In this document: one piece after another, positions 18,096 through 27,047 of the stretch
How the letters are laid out: every line of letters begins with the position of its first letter
Numbering within the stretch: the first letter of the stretch is position 1
Source of the DNA: Agromyces humatus
GTDB taxonomy: Bacteria > Actinomycetota > Actinomycetes > Actinomycetales > Microbacteriaceae
Assembly (NCBI RefSeq): GCF_021228295.1
Contig: NZ_JAJQPD010000003.1
Location: 248,001-312,000 of the forward strand
DNA length: 64,000 bases
Reading direction: 5' to 3'
Notes under the pieces: model-generated
Told to the model about the DNA's origin: nothing
Database searches by the model: none
The model's input: only the letters and a program-made list of their open reading frames with translations
Made by a program: the position numbers and the translations under genes

Positions 18096-18419
18096 ATGAC
18101 TGCACGTGCAGTGACCGAGGCCACCTTCGAGCAGGAGGTACTCAACAACGACAAGGCTGTGCTCGTGGACTTCTGGGCCGAATGGTGCGGCCCGTGTCGC
18201 GCCGTCAGCCCGATCCTCGACCAGATCGCGACCGAGCACTCAGAGAAGCTCGACATCGTGAAGCTCAACGTCGACGAGAACCCGGGTCTCGCGATGAAGT
18301 ACCAGATCACCGCGATTCCCGCGTTCAAGGTGTTCGAGAAGGGCGAGGTCGTGAAGACCGTCATCGGCGCAAAGCCGAAGCCCGCTCTCGAGGCCGACCT
18401 CGCCGCCTACATCTCGTAG
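18096..18419 (+). CDS. trxA: Thioredoxin
   Basis: A 107-residue classical thioredoxin with DFWAEWCGPCRAV (Cys31 and Cys34) and the cis-proline segment ITAIPAFKVF. It is reduced by the adjacent TrxB and is a likely electron source for the CcdA-like protein at 1882. AAAGGAG is well placed before ATG 18096. A strong terminator follows. Confidence 0.97.
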   Translation: MTARAVTEATFEQEVLNNDKAVLVDFWAEWCGPCRAVSPILDQIATEHSEKLDIVKLNVDENPGLAMKYQITAIPAFKVFEKGEVVKTVIGAKPKPALEADLAAYIS

Positions 18420-18440
18420 TCGGCGGTCTCGCTTCACCCA

Positions 18441-18468
18441 GACCCGTCCGGCGAAAGCCGGGCGGGTC
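18441..18468 (+). terminator. Rho-independent terminator after trxA
   Basis: GACCCGTCCGGC, loop GAAA, GCCGGGCGGGTC: a 12-position stem with one mismatch, followed by TTTCG. It ends the trxBA unit. Confidence 0.85.
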
Positions 18469-18613
18469 TTTCGCGTCCCCGCTTCGTGTGTCCGCCCTCG
18501 CGATCGCCCGCGAATCGGCGTTCGAGCAGCGGATGTCGCGGCGCGACGCCCCCGGACGACCACCCCGAACCCACCAACTACCATTGAAATCCTGAGCAGA
18601 ACGGAACAGTGCA

Positions 18614-19936
18614 GTGGCATCTGACGGCGTCCCCCAGCGGACCGGCAACAATCTCGACCCTTGGTACGCGAATTACGCCGAGCGAGCCGCCGGGCTGGCC
18701 GCCTCTGAAGTCCGAGCCCTCTTCGCCGTCGCCTCACGGCCCGAGGTCGTGTCACTGGCCGGCGGCATGCCGTACGTCTCCGCGCTTCCGCATGAGCTCA
18801 TCGTCTCCTCGATGGAGAAGGTCATGCGCGAGCGCGGGGCGGTCGCGCTGCAATATGGCTCTGGCCAGGGAATTCCCGAGCTGCGCGAACAGATCCTCGA
18901 GGTCATGGCGATCGAGGGCATTCACGGAACCGTCGACAACGTCGTGACCGCGACCGGCTCGCAGCAGGCCCTCGACCTCGTCGCGAAGCTCTTCATCGAT
19001 CCCGGCGATGTGATCCTCGCCGAATCGCCGAGCTACGTCGGCGCTCTGGGCATCTTCCGCTCCTACCAGGCGAACGTCGCGCATGTCGCAACCGATGAGC
19101 ACGGCCTCATCCCCGAGGCGCTTCGGCAGACGATCGCCGCGTTGCGCGGTCAGGGCCGCCGCATCAAGTTCCTCTACACGATCCCGAACTTCCACAACCC
19201 TGCCGGCGTCACGCTCTCGGCCGAGCGGCGCCCCGAGATCCTCGAGATCTGTCGGTCGAACGAGATCCTCGTGCTCGAAGACAACCCCTACGGCCTGCTG
19301 CACTTCGACGAGCCCGCGCCGAACGCGCTCCGCTCCCTCGACCCCGAAGGCGTCATCTACCTGGGGTCGTTCTCGAAGACGCTCGCGCCCGGATTTCGAG
19401 TGGGGTGGGCGCTCGCGCCGCACGCCATCCGCGAGAAGCTCATCCTCGCCGCCGAGTCGGCGATCCTCTCGCCCAGCTCCTTCAGCCAGATGGTGGTGTC
19501 GGAGTATCTGGCCACGGCCGACTGGCGCGCGCAGATCGACACGTTCCGCGGGGTGTACCGCGAACGCAAGGACGCGATGATCGAAGCGCTGGGGGAGCAT
19601 CTGCCCCAGCTCAGCTGGACGAATCCGAACGGCGGGTTCTACGTCTGGGTCACCATGCCCGACGTGCTCGATTCGAAGCAGATGCTGCCGCGTGCCGTGA
19701 AGGAGCTCGTCGCCTACACCCCTGGAACCGCGTTCTTCGCCGACGGTCGGGGTCGGCATGCGATGCGTCTCTCGTTCTGCTATCCGACCCCCGAAGCCAT
19801 CCGCCTCGGCGTACGGCGCCTCGCGACCGTCGTGAACGGCGAACTCGATCTGCTCGACACGTTCGCCGGCACCGGCACGCTGCAGCTTCCGCCGACCTCG
19901 GGCTACGAATCCGCGCCGCCATCCGACCTGAAGTAG
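18614..19936 (+). CDS. PLP-dependent aminotransferase (2-aminoadipate/MocR-like class I/II)
   Basis: A 440-residue fold-type I enzyme without a GntR DNA-binding head. Motifs: SLAGGMPYVSALP near the N-terminus, LQYGSGQGIPELREQI, ATGSQQALDLVAK, YTIPNFHNPAGVTLS, EDNPYGLLHFD, and GSFSKTLAPGFRVGW carrying the PLP-binding lysine. The sequence resembles LysN-type aminotransferases; the amino donor and acceptor cannot be fixed. GTG 18614 is the start. Its place between trxA and the ligase-like gene near parB is typical of Microbacteriaceae, by recollection of the family. Confidence 0.88.
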   Translation: MASDGVPQRTGNNLDPWYANYAERAAGLAASEVRALFAVASRPEVVSLAGGMPYVSALPHELIVSSMEKVMRERGAVALQYGSGQGIPELREQILEVMAIEGIHGTVDNVVTATGSQQALDLVAKLFIDPGDVILAESPSYVGALGIFRSYQANVAHVATDEHGLIPEALRQTIAALRGQGRRIKFLYTIPNFHNPAGVTLSAERRPEILEICRSNEILVLEDNPYGLLHFDEPAPNALRSLDPEGVIYLGSFSKTLAPGFRVGWALAPHAIREKLILAAESAILSPSSFSQMVVSEYLATADWRAQIDTFRGVYRERKDAMIEALGEHLPQLSWTNPNGGFYVWVTMPDVLDSKQMLPRAVKELVAYTPGTAFFADGRGRHAMRLSFCYPTPEAIRLGVRRLATVVNGELDLLDTFAGTGTLQLPPTSGYESAPPSDLK

Positions 19937-19953
19937 TGGAGAAACTCCTGATC

Positions 19954-20913
19954 ATGAGCGAATCTAACGCGTTGTCTGTTGTCGTTCTCGCCGGCGGGAT
20001 CTCGCATGAACGCGACGTGTCACTGCGTTCCGGTCGCAGGGTCGCCGACGCGCTGACCGCAGCCGGGCATCGAGTGGTGCTTCGCGATCCCGATGCCTCA
20101 CTGCTCCCGTTCCTCGCCTCGGAGCGTCCCGACGTCGTGTTCCCGGCGTTGCATGGATCGAGCGGTGAAGACGGGTCGCTGCTCGACCTGCTGGCGGGGC
20201 TCGGCCTCGCGGTCGTCGGTTCGAGTGGCGCCGCGGCCCGCCGGGCCTGGTCCAAGCCGGTTGCGAGCTCGCTCGTCGATACCGCGGGCCTGTCGGTGCC
20301 CGAGTCCATCGTGCTTTCACATGAGGCGTTTCGCGAGCTCGGAGCCGCGAGCGTGCTGAAGGTCGTCCTCGAGCGGCTCGAGGGTGATCTGGTCGTGAAA
20401 CCCGCTTCAGGCGGTTCGGCACAGGGCGTGAGTATCGTCGAGAGCCCCGACGGGCTGCCGCGTGCGATGGTCGAAGCGTTCACCTACGCCGATGTCGCGG
20501 TCGTCGAGCGCCGCGTGTTCGGCACCGAGGTCGCCGTGACCGTCGTCGACAGCGGCGACGGTCCTCGTGCCCTCCCCGCGGTCGAGATCGAGCCGACTGC
20601 CGGCGTCTACAGCTTCCAGGCTCGTTACAACGCCGGCGAGACCACGTTCTATGCGCCGTCGCGACTTGACGATTCCGTGATCGCCGCCGCATCCGACGCG
20701 GCGATCCTCGCCCACCGCACGCTCGGGTTGCGCGACCTGTCGCGCATCGACTTCATCGTCGATCGCGAGGGACGACCGTGGTTCCTCGAGGCGAACGTGA
20801 TTCCCGGTCTCACCGAGACGTCGCTCGTTCCGCTCGCCATCGAAGCGTCTGGTTCGACGGCGTCCGCACTGTACGGCGAGCTCGTGCGGGGCGCCGTTTC
20901 GCGAGCCGCGTAG
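19954..20913 (+). CDS. D-alanine--D-alanine ligase family protein (ATP-grasp)
   Basis: A 319-residue ATP-grasp enzyme: SVVVLAGGISHERDVSLRSG (the Ddl N-terminal motif), FPALHGSSGEDGSLLDLL, LVVKPASGGSAQGVSIV, and the metal and substrate site FLEANVIPGLTETSLVP. This matches Ddl signatures closely. Whether it is the main cell-wall Ddl or a paralogue cannot be decided, because a second copy often lies elsewhere in actinobacteria. It starts 17 bp after the aminotransferase stop and is probably co-transcribed with it. Convergent with parB across a long hairpin. Confidence 0.88.
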   Translation: MSESNALSVVVLAGGISHERDVSLRSGRRVADALTAAGHRVVLRDPDASLLPFLASERPDVVFPALHGSSGEDGSLLDLLAGLGLAVVGSSGAAARRAWSKPVASSLVDTAGLSVPESIVLSHEAFRELGAASVLKVVLERLEGDLVVKPASGGSAQGVSIVESPDGLPRAMVEAFTYADVAVVERRVFGTEVAVTVVDSGDGPRALPAVEIEPTAGVYSFQARYNAGETTFYAPSRLDDSVIAAASDAAILAHRTLGLRDLSRIDFIVDREGRPWFLEANVIPGLTETSLVPLAIEASGSTASALYGELVRGAVSRAA

Positions 20914-20920
20914 CCGCACG

Positions 20921-20971
20921 GAAGACGCGATGCGGGGGCGACATCGTCGCCCCCGCATCGTTCACGTCTTC
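20921..20971. terminator. Bidirectional hairpin between ligase gene and parB
   Basis: The inner stem GATGCGGGGGCGAC / GTCGCCCCCGCATC (20929-20959) has a 3-nt loop, with outer arms GAAGACG / CGTCTTC. It lies between convergent genes and can terminate from both sides. Confidence 0.85.
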
Positions 20972-21039
20972 TCACGCTTCGCCGGGCCGCATCGTCGGCG
21001 TTTCAGTTCGTCAGGAACGATCCTGCGAGCGGCTCCGTC

Positions 21040-22023
21040 TCACACGCCGTCGAGCTCTTCGCCCAGCTCGGTCAGGATCCTTCGCAGATCCTGGACGGTA
21101 GCGAAATCTATGCTGATCTGGCCTTTCCGGGAGCCCAGAGCGATCTTCACACGAGTGTTGAGCCGGTCACCCAGGCGGGTGGCCAGATCGTCGAGGAAAT
21201 CCTGCCGCTTGCCTGCGGCGGGCTTCGCTCGCATCGCCTTCGGTTCCTTTGTGGCGAGCGACTCCGCCGCACGCACCGAGAGCTCCTCGTTCACGATCTT
21301 GTCGGCGAACCGCTGCATCTCGTCGGGGTCGCCGACCGACAGGATGGCTCGAGCATGGCCGGCCGAAAGCACGCCCGCCGCGACCCTGAGCTGCACCGGC
21401 TCGGGCAGCTTGAGCAGTCGCAACGTGTTCGAGATCTGCGGCCTGGATCGCCCGATACGGCTCGCCAGTTCTTCCTGCGTGATGCCGAAGTCGGCGAGCA
21501 GTTGCTGGTATGCCGAGGCCTCTTCAAGGGGGTTGAGCTGCGACCGGTGCAGGTTCTCGAGCAGCGCATCGCGCAGCATGTCTTCATTGGCCGTGTCCTT
21601 GACGACGGCGGGAATCGATCCGAGGCCGGCCTCCTTCGTCGCGCGCAGGCGACGTTCACCCATGACGAGCTCGTACTTGCCGGGCAGGTCGGGGTGCGGT
21701 CGGACGACGATCGGCTGCAGCACCCCGAACTCGCGGACGCTGTGCACGAGTTCGGCGAGGTCCTCAGGGTCGAACACGCTGCGCGGCTGCTGGGCGTTCG
21801 GCAGGATGTCGACGGGGTTGAGTCGGGCGAGGTGCGCGCCCGGGACGGTAACCAGTCCGCCCTCTGCAGCGGCGGCCTGCTCGACGGCCGCGATCGCCGT
21901 CGCCGGGGTGGAGTCAGCGTCGGGGAAGAAGACGTCGACGGGTCGCGATGACCGCATGCCGTCGTCGCCGCTCGGGATCAGCGCGCCGATGCCTCGGCCG
22001 AGTCCGGTTCGCTTCGTTGCCAT
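21040..22023 (-). CDS. parB: Chromosome partitioning protein ParB
   Basis: A 327-residue CTP-dependent DNA clamp that loads at parS. The N-terminal ParB/Srx domain has LNPVDILPNAQQPRSVFD and the CTP-binding MGERRLRATKEAG. The central HTH (ITQEELASRIGRSRPQISNTL) reads parS, and the C-terminal dimerization segment ends DLRRILTELGEELDGV. A basic leader (MATKRTGLGRGIGALIP) is typical. Its start shares one base with the parA stop (TGATG), so the two are coupled. Seven parS palindromes lie within 5 kb upstream. Confidence 0.97.
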   Translation of the reverse strand: MATKRTGLGRGIGALIPSGDDGMRSSRPVDVFFPDADSTPATAIAAVEQAAAAEGGLVTVPGAHLARLNPVDILPNAQQPRSVFDPEDLAELVHSVREFGVLQPIVVRPHPDLPGKYELVMGERRLRATKEAGLGSIPAVVKDTANEDMLRDALLENLHRSQLNPLEEASAYQQLLADFGITQEELASRIGRSRPQISNTLRLLKLPEPVQLRVAAGVLSAGHARAILSVGDPDEMQRFADKIVNEELSVRAAESLATKEPKAMRAKPAAGKRQDFLDDLATRLGDRLNTRVKIALGSRKGQISIDFATVQDLRRILTELGEELDGV

Positions 22024-23903
22024 CAGTTCGACTCCTGGGGTTGTGCAGCGCCGCGCTGTGCGATCTCAGCGGCTGCCTCACGATAGGACAGTGATCCGCT
22101 CGACGCATAGTCGTAGCTGATCACGCTTTGGCCGTAGCTCGGCGCCTCCGACACACGTACCGAGCGCGGAATGATCGTCGACAGCGTCTGGCCCGGAAAA
22201 TGGTCGCGCACTTCTTGTGCCACCTGTTGCGCGAGGTTCGTTCGCGAGTCGTACATGGTCAGGAGGATCGTCGACAGGCGCAACTCGGGGTTGAGGTGCT
22301 TCTCGATGAGCTCGATGTTGCTGAGCAGTTGCGACAACCCTTCGAGCGCGTAGTACTCGCACTGAATGGGGATGAGCACCTCACGTGCGGCGACGAACGC
22401 GTTGATCGTGAGTAGGCCGAGCGAAGGCGGGCAATCGATGAAGACGTAGTCGTAGGGGTGTTCCATCGTCGCGAGGTGGGCATCGAGGGCTCGACGAAGG
22501 CGCTGTTCGCGCGCCACGAGTGAGACCAATTCGATCTCAGCACCCGCGAGGTGGATGGTGGCCGGCACGCAATCGAGTCGCTCATGCTCGGCAGACAACT
22601 GCACGACGTCGGCGAGCGGCAGATCCGCGACGAGCACTTCGTAGACGCTCTGCCGATCGGAGCGGTGGTCCACACCGAGCGCGGTCGACGCGTTTCCCTG
22701 CGGATCAAGGTCGATGACGAGGACCTTTGCACCCGAGCGAGCGAGCGCCGCCGCCAGATTGACGGCGGTCGTCGTCTTGCCGACGCCGCCCTTCTGGTTC
22801 GAGATGGTGAGCACCCGAGTCGCCGGGGGGAGTGGGAGTTCAGCCTCCTCGAGCGCAATGCGCCGACGTGTCTCATCGGCAAGTTCGTAGGCCAGGGGAG
22901 TTCCTCCGTGATCGAGCAATGTTTCACGTGAAACATCGATGGTGGTTGGGGCCGGAGCCTGGTTGGCATCGGCAATTGGGGCTGGGTCTGAGGGGGCTGT
23001 CGGTTGAAGCACGGCCCCGCTGAGTCGTGGCACCGGTGCGTGGCCGGCGACAGCTGGCTCGATGGGAGCCGGGGCGGCAGCGGTGTCGGAAGCCTCTGGC
23101 GGACCAGCCTCTGCAGGATGGTTCCGCGCCGCATCAGCGAGTGCAACCGCCGAGGGTGCTTGCGATGCGGAACCAGAGCCCTCGCCTTCGCCCTCGACCG
23201 ACGCCGATGATTCGAGTGACGCTGCAGGCTCGGCTGGGGGAGTAACCGTCGTCTGGGATGCCGCGTCGTGCGGCTTCTCGACACTCCCGGATTCGTCGCC
23301 GGGGGACTGGGCGTCGGGAGCGTTGTCGTCGTGGTTCGTCAGGCGAGGTGTGTACAGCGACGACGCCGTGTCGACTGCTGCGTCGCCGACGATCTCACGG
23401 ATGAGATCTTCGAGCAGCTGGTCGGGTGCGGCGTGTGCATCGAGCGTGCTCGAGCTGCTCGGCCGACGCACGGCGTCGCCGTCACCACTGAGTGCTGCCG
23501 CCGTCTCGGCGTCCCAGTCGATACCCGGATTCGCTGTGCTTGCATCGTCGATGTGGTGGCCGGCCGCGGGTGCCGACGAGATCTCGGTGCGGTCACCATC
23601 GAGCGTTCCGGCGGACTCCTGATTCGAAGAAGTGAGCGCAGCGGACGAGGGCGGCACCGCGCGAGCGCCGTCGGTCACCTGGGTCTCGGGCGGCATGGGT
23701 ACGGACTGAGGTTCGAGGGCAGCCGGCCGTTCGCCCTGGAGATGAGCCGGAGTGAGGAGATACCCGGCCGAGGAAGATCCAGTCTGCGTCGGCTGTGCTG
23801 CATCGGCGGGTGCTTCCGGCGCGCTCGTATTCTCGGGCACCGGTGGGTCGGCGGGTTGTGAGCGCCTCCGGTGGAACCAGCCACGCCCCCCGCCAGGTGT
23901 CAT
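22023..23903 (-). CDS. parA: Chromosome partitioning ATPase ParA with long disordered N-terminal extension
   Basis: The C-terminal ~290 residues are a normal ParA/Soj: ISNQKGGVGKTTTAVNLAAA (deviant Walker A), VIDLDPQGNAST, FIDCPPSLGLL. Upstream the frame stays open, adding about 335 residues rich in Ala/Pro/Ser/Glu/Thr with no fold signature, back to ATG 23903 (MTPGGGRGWFHRRR), preceded by AAAAGGAG at 8-nt spacing. Third-position GC in the sampled extension is lower than in the core, as expected for disordered or recently acquired coding sequence. Alternatives are a short ParA from TTG 22919, or from CTG 22895 after GGAGGA. parS 22920-22935 would be translated as VSRET in the long form. The gene identity is certain; the start is not. 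Confidence 0.9.
   Translation of the reverse strand: MTPGGGRGWFHRRRSQPADPPVPENTSAPEAPADAAQPTQTGSSSAGYLLTPAHLQGERPAALEPQSVPMPPETQVTDGARAVPPSSAALTSSNQESAGTLDGDRTEISSAPAAGHHIDDASTANPGIDWDAETAAALSGDGDAVRRPSSSSTLDAHAAPDQLLEDLIREIVGDAAVDTASSLYTPRLTNHDDNAPDAQSPGDESGSVEKPHDAASQTTVTPPAEPAASLESSASVEGEGEGSGSASQAPSAVALADAARNHPAEAGPPEASDTAAAPAPIEPAVAGHAPVPRLSGAVLQPTAPSDPAPIADANQAPAPTTIDVSRETLLDHGGTPLAYELADETRRRIALEEAELPLPPATRVLTISNQKGGVGKTTTAVNLAAALARSGAKVLVIDLDPQGNASTALGVDHRSDRQSVYEVLVADLPLADVVQLSAEHERLDCVPATIHLAGAEIELVSLVAREQRLRRALDAHLATMEHPYDYVFIDCPPSLGLLTINAFVAAREVLIPIQCEYYALEGLSQLLSNIELIEKHLNPELRLSTILLTMYDSRTNLAQQVAQEVRDHFPGQTLSTIIPRSVRVSEAPSYGQSVISYDYASSGSLSYREAAAEIAQRGAAQPQESN
22920..22935. promoter_or_regulatory. 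parS site 1 (inside the long parA frame)
   Basis: Perfect 16-bp palindrome TGTTTCACGTGAAACA, the ParB nucleation site. It lies immediately before the conserved ParA core and in-frame with the proposed extension. Confidence 0.95.
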
Positions 23904-23911
23904 GCCGTTCG

Positions 23912-23919
23912 CTCCTTTT
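23912..23919 (-). promoter_or_regulatory. Ribosome-binding site supporting the long parA start
   Basis: On the minus strand AAAAGGAG is followed by 8 nt and then ATG 23903. This near-ideal Shine-Dalgarno match is the main evidence that the extended ParA is translated. Confidence 0.7.
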
Positions 23920-24063
23920 GCCCGTCTGGCGTCGATCCCCACGAAGATCGGGTCGACCCGAGTGTCAAGCTTAACCGGCTCCTCCGACGGGGGCCTCGGA
24001 ATCGGTGCATTCGTTGGAAATGCCCTGGTTCTCTGTGGCTGCTCGTCTCGGGAGCCGTGGGAG

Positions 24064-24079
24064 TGTTTCACGTGAAACG
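24064..24079. promoter_or_regulatory. parS site 2 (tandem array, unit 1)
   Basis: TGTTTCACGTGAAACG. First of three sites carried on a ~50-bp direct repeat whose remainder (CGGCGCTTCGTTCCTG and AACGCCGAAGCAG) is also conserved between units. Confidence 0.95.
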
Positions 24080-24113
24080 TCGGCGCTTCGTTCCTGAGGC
24101 AACGCCGAAGCAG

Positions 24114-24129
24114 TGTTTCACGTGAAACG
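24114..24129. promoter_or_regulatory. parS site 3 (tandem array, unit 2)
   Basis: TGTTTCACGTGAAACG, 50 bp after site 2 and 51 bp before site 4, about five helical turns each way, so all three face the same side of the helix. Confidence 0.95.
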
Positions 24130-24164
24130 TCGGCACTTCGTTCCTGGAGTAAACGCCGAAGCAG

Positions 24165-24180
24165 TGTTTCACGTGAAACG
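24165..24180. promoter_or_regulatory. parS site 4 (tandem array, unit 3)
   Basis: TGTTTCACGTGAAACG. The repeat unit is truncated after CGTCGGCT. A separate 16-bp tandem (TGTTGCCGTGCCGACG, about 2.5 copies) follows at 24199-24242. Confidence 0.95.
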
Positions 24181-25060
24181 TCGGCTGGACGACCGATTTG
24201 TTGCCGTGCCGACGTGTTGCCGTGCCGACGTGATGCCGTGCCGGGGGAGCGTGGTTGCACGCCTGGGTTCCACCGCGCCTGCGTCGAGGGTTGTCCAATC
24301 GTGGCCGGAATCTGGACTGCCTTCCCTGAGTCGCAGAGAGATGACCGCCCACCAGATCGCCGGAGATCATGCGCGTGCGACTGCGTGCGTTGAAGCGATT
24401 GTGGTCGCCTGTCGGGTTGGGGGGTTCGTCGCGCTGACTCGCAAGAAGAGCCGCCGGCTACCCGCGTCTCGGGTGCTGCCTCGCGCGGTCTCGCGGCCGG
24501 ATTGGGCGGTGATGCTGCCGCGCCGTCGAGCGCGACCGAACGACCGCGCTCGGGCACGACAACTCGCGACACTGACTTATGGGATATGGACTCCCTCACC
24601 GCGCCTGCAGCGTTCGCGGTGCCAGGTCCCTCACGCGTCGATGCAGCGCCGCAGCACAGAGCCACCGGGACGACTCGCGAGGGGTGGTCACGGGATTCAG
24701 CGAGAGCCGGGCGATCGTGATTCTGTCGAAGGTGACGTCGGTGGGTGACCGCCCTTCCGCCGCCAACTATCGGTGTCGGCGGAGCGGCTCCCGGTGGCTC
24801 TTCGACGGGGATCGCTGCAAGGTGCAGTATCCACGCACCCCGAGGTTCGTGGGGACGCGATCGAATCCGAGGTCGTTCATTCCCGGCATCTCTGAAGCGA
24901 GGTTCAGCCGCGGATGAGGGGTCGGGGATTCGCCCTCCCGTTTGTGCTCGACCCTTTTGGGCGGCCGACCTGGGTCGAACTCACCGAACAGGATTCGATG
25001 GTGTCCAAGCCCGTGGGAGCACGAATGGCGACCCAGCGCGAAATCTGGCTCGGCGCGAGA

Positions 25061-25076
25061 CGTTTCACGTGAAACA
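25061..25076. promoter_or_regulatory. parS site 5
   Basis: CGTTTCACGTGAAACA, with the invariant GTTTCACGTGAAAC core. Confidence 0.93.
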
Positions 25077-26194
25077 TCTCGCGCCCAACGGACTCCGCCT
25101 GGCCGGTGGGCGGCCCTACGGAAGGTGGGCAGTCCTGCGGCAGGTGCGGCGCCACACCAGTGTGCGGATTGCGTAGTTCTCGTTGGCAACGTACCTGTCG
25201 CGGTCGCCCACAGTCCGTCGCACCGACCGATGGGCGCAGCGCCGAGACCACGAGGCCACCATCGAGAGTTGAGACGTCCCGATGGGCTCGACTCTCGCGA
25301 TTACAGGCGCCGATTTCGCCTCGGCGCGCGGCTCCAGTGACGTTGACGTGGCGCCGGGCCCACTCAGTGTCGATGGAGCGCGACGGGTCGGCTCGGCCTC
25401 GAGTGGACGCCCGGCCCGCGAGTCGACCTGAATCTCTACTCGACCTGATACGTGACGGCTGACAGAAGGGCATCGCGCATACATGATCCTTTGCGTCTAC
25501 CTGGCGTCGATCGATCGGTCACCTCGCCTGCGCGTCGGAGCGTGAGCTTCGTGTCAGCCGCGAATGGACTCCCTTGACGGATGCGGCTTGCGCGAGTGAA
25601 TTCGGGGGTACGCGTCGCGACGACCGACCGGTCCGCGTCGATGGCCGGGGTGGTACCCATTTGGTCGCGACAGGCACCAGCGCGGTTCGACGCGGCTGCG
25701 GCGAAGCGCAGTTCGACGACCTGGCGTTGCCGAACCCGCACGAAGTGCACGACGGCCAGATTGCCGGCCGCGCCAACGGGCTGCATTCGGGATCCGTGTG
25801 CTCGGAGACCTGGCGGAAGTGGGTGGCGCGAGTCGGGTCGGATCCGGTGGCGGCCCGCCCTCGATCGGGTTGCTCGCCGCCGCCTTCGGTCGAGCCGCTC
25901 GCCATGTGCAGGGAGACACGCGCCCACGACTGACGTATGGCTGCACGCCCGACTGCACGGTCGCGTCGCCACCGCCCCTCGCGGTCTCTTACGGACATCA
26001 CGGGCTGTCGGGCTCGCGCACGTCGGCGGCGAGGTCATCCCTTGCACCGCTGCAACTCGAGGCTGAGGTTGGACTGAGACCAATCTGGAGACCCCACCTC
26101 CACAAGGTGCACCTGACGTGACGTCGACCCCCACCGAGGAACTGCGGCACCGAGACGCTCGGAATCTCCGAGCCCAGCGACCCCGGGGCCACAA

Positions 26195-26210
26195 TGTTTC
26201 ACGTGAAACG
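26195..26210. promoter_or_regulatory. parS site 6
   Basis: TGTTTCACGTGAAACG, about 200 bp beyond the rsmG stop codon. Confidence 0.94.
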
Positions 26211-26411
26211 TGGTGAAAGCGAGACGGGAGGGACGAGCCTCGATCGCGTCACACCGTTCCTCACACGCATCAACGCGGGAAGTCGCGAGAACGAGCACCA
26301 CGCGAGCACGACGCGACACGACACGACCAAGCCACAAGCAAGCCACGAGCACGAGCACGAGCACGCCTCGAACCACTCAGAGCCTGCTCTTGCGGCCCAG
26401 GCAGCGCCAGT

Positions 26412-27047
26412 TCAGCCGACAGTCGCCCGGAACACCCGCGTGACCTCGTTCGCCGGCACGACACCCTCGCCGAGGACAAGCACCTCAACGTCACGCAGCT
26501 TGTACTTGCGAATCGCCTTTTCAGCCGCGCCGATCTCGCCGTCGACACCGGCACCCTTCATGAGCACCAGTTCACCGCCGGCCCTGAGCAGGGGAGCGGT
26601 CACGGGGATCAAGGTGCGCAAGGCACTGACGGCTCGAGCGGTCACCTGGTCGAGCGAATCGAACAGCTTCGATTCCTCGGCGCGAGCCCGCACGACGGTG
26701 ACGTTCGCCAGCTCGAGCTCGTTCACCTGCCGCTCGAGCCAAGCAACGCGGCGTTCCATCGGCTCGATGAGCGTGAACGACACGTCGGGGCGAGTGATCG
26801 CCAGCACGAGACCGGGCAGGCCGGCGCCCGACCCGACGTCACCGACGCGCCCAGGCCGCATGAGCGGTGCCACGAGCGCACTGTTGAGCACATGCCGGGT
26901 CCACAGGCGGGGGAGTTCGAGGGGACCGATCAGGCCCAGCTCCTCGCCGTGGCGCGCAAGTGAGGTGGTGAACGCCCGGCCCGCTTCGAGGTGGTCGCCG
27001 AAGAGTTCGGCAGCGGCGTCCGGCTCGGGCTCGAGTCCGTCGATCAT
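26412..27047 (-). CDS. rsmG: 16S rRNA (guanine(527)-N(7))-methyltransferase RsmG
   Basis: A 211-residue SAM-dependent rRNA methyltransferase (GidB). RLWTRHVLNSALV is followed by the SAM-binding VGDVGSGAGLPGLVLA, LIEPMERRVAWL and VTARAVSALRTL. ATG 27047 abuts a parS palindrome that fills the whole gap to jag, so no independent Shine-Dalgarno site is possible there beyond GTGAAACG. Translation is probably coupled to jag. Loss of this enzyme gives low-level streptomycin resistance in other bacteria (family knowledge). Confidence 0.95.
   Translation of the reverse strand: MIDGLEPEPDAAAELFGDHLEAGRAFTTSLARHGEELGLIGPLELPRLWTRHVLNSALVAPLMRPGRVGDVGSGAGLPGLVLAITRPDVSFTLIEPMERRVAWLERQVNELELANVTVVRARAEESKLFDSLDQVTARAVSALRTLIPVTAPLLRAGGELVLMKGAGVDGEIGAAEKAIRKYKLRDVEVLVLGEGVVPANEVTRVFRATVG

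Larger units (their letters stand above)
24181..26411. other. Gene-free 2.2-kb centromere-like region with parS sites
   Basis: No frame here combines a recognisable domain, credible codon bias and a ribosome site; the open frames read as Arg/Pro/Ser-rich shadows. It contains parS sites at 25061 and 26195, a short tandem at 24199-24242, and a GAGCAC-type tandem near 26345-26380. The long gap separates parA from rsmG, which are adjacent or close in many relatives. It could be a decayed gene, a centromere-like platform, or host an unannotated RNA. Confidence 0.6.

Noticed and set aside
24064..24180. Possible CRISPR repeats with ~34-bp spacers
   Set aside because: The repeated core is the parS palindrome, the spacers are nearly identical to each other, and no cas gene is present.
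24745..25176. 143-codon plus-strand frame in the parS region
   Set aside because: It overlaps several equal-length frames on both strands and translates a parS palindrome as FHVKH; no supporting feature.
25436..26194. 252-codon minus-strand frame in the parS region
   Set aside because: Arg/Ser/Pro-rich, no motif, starts in unlikely context, codon bias unlike neighbours.
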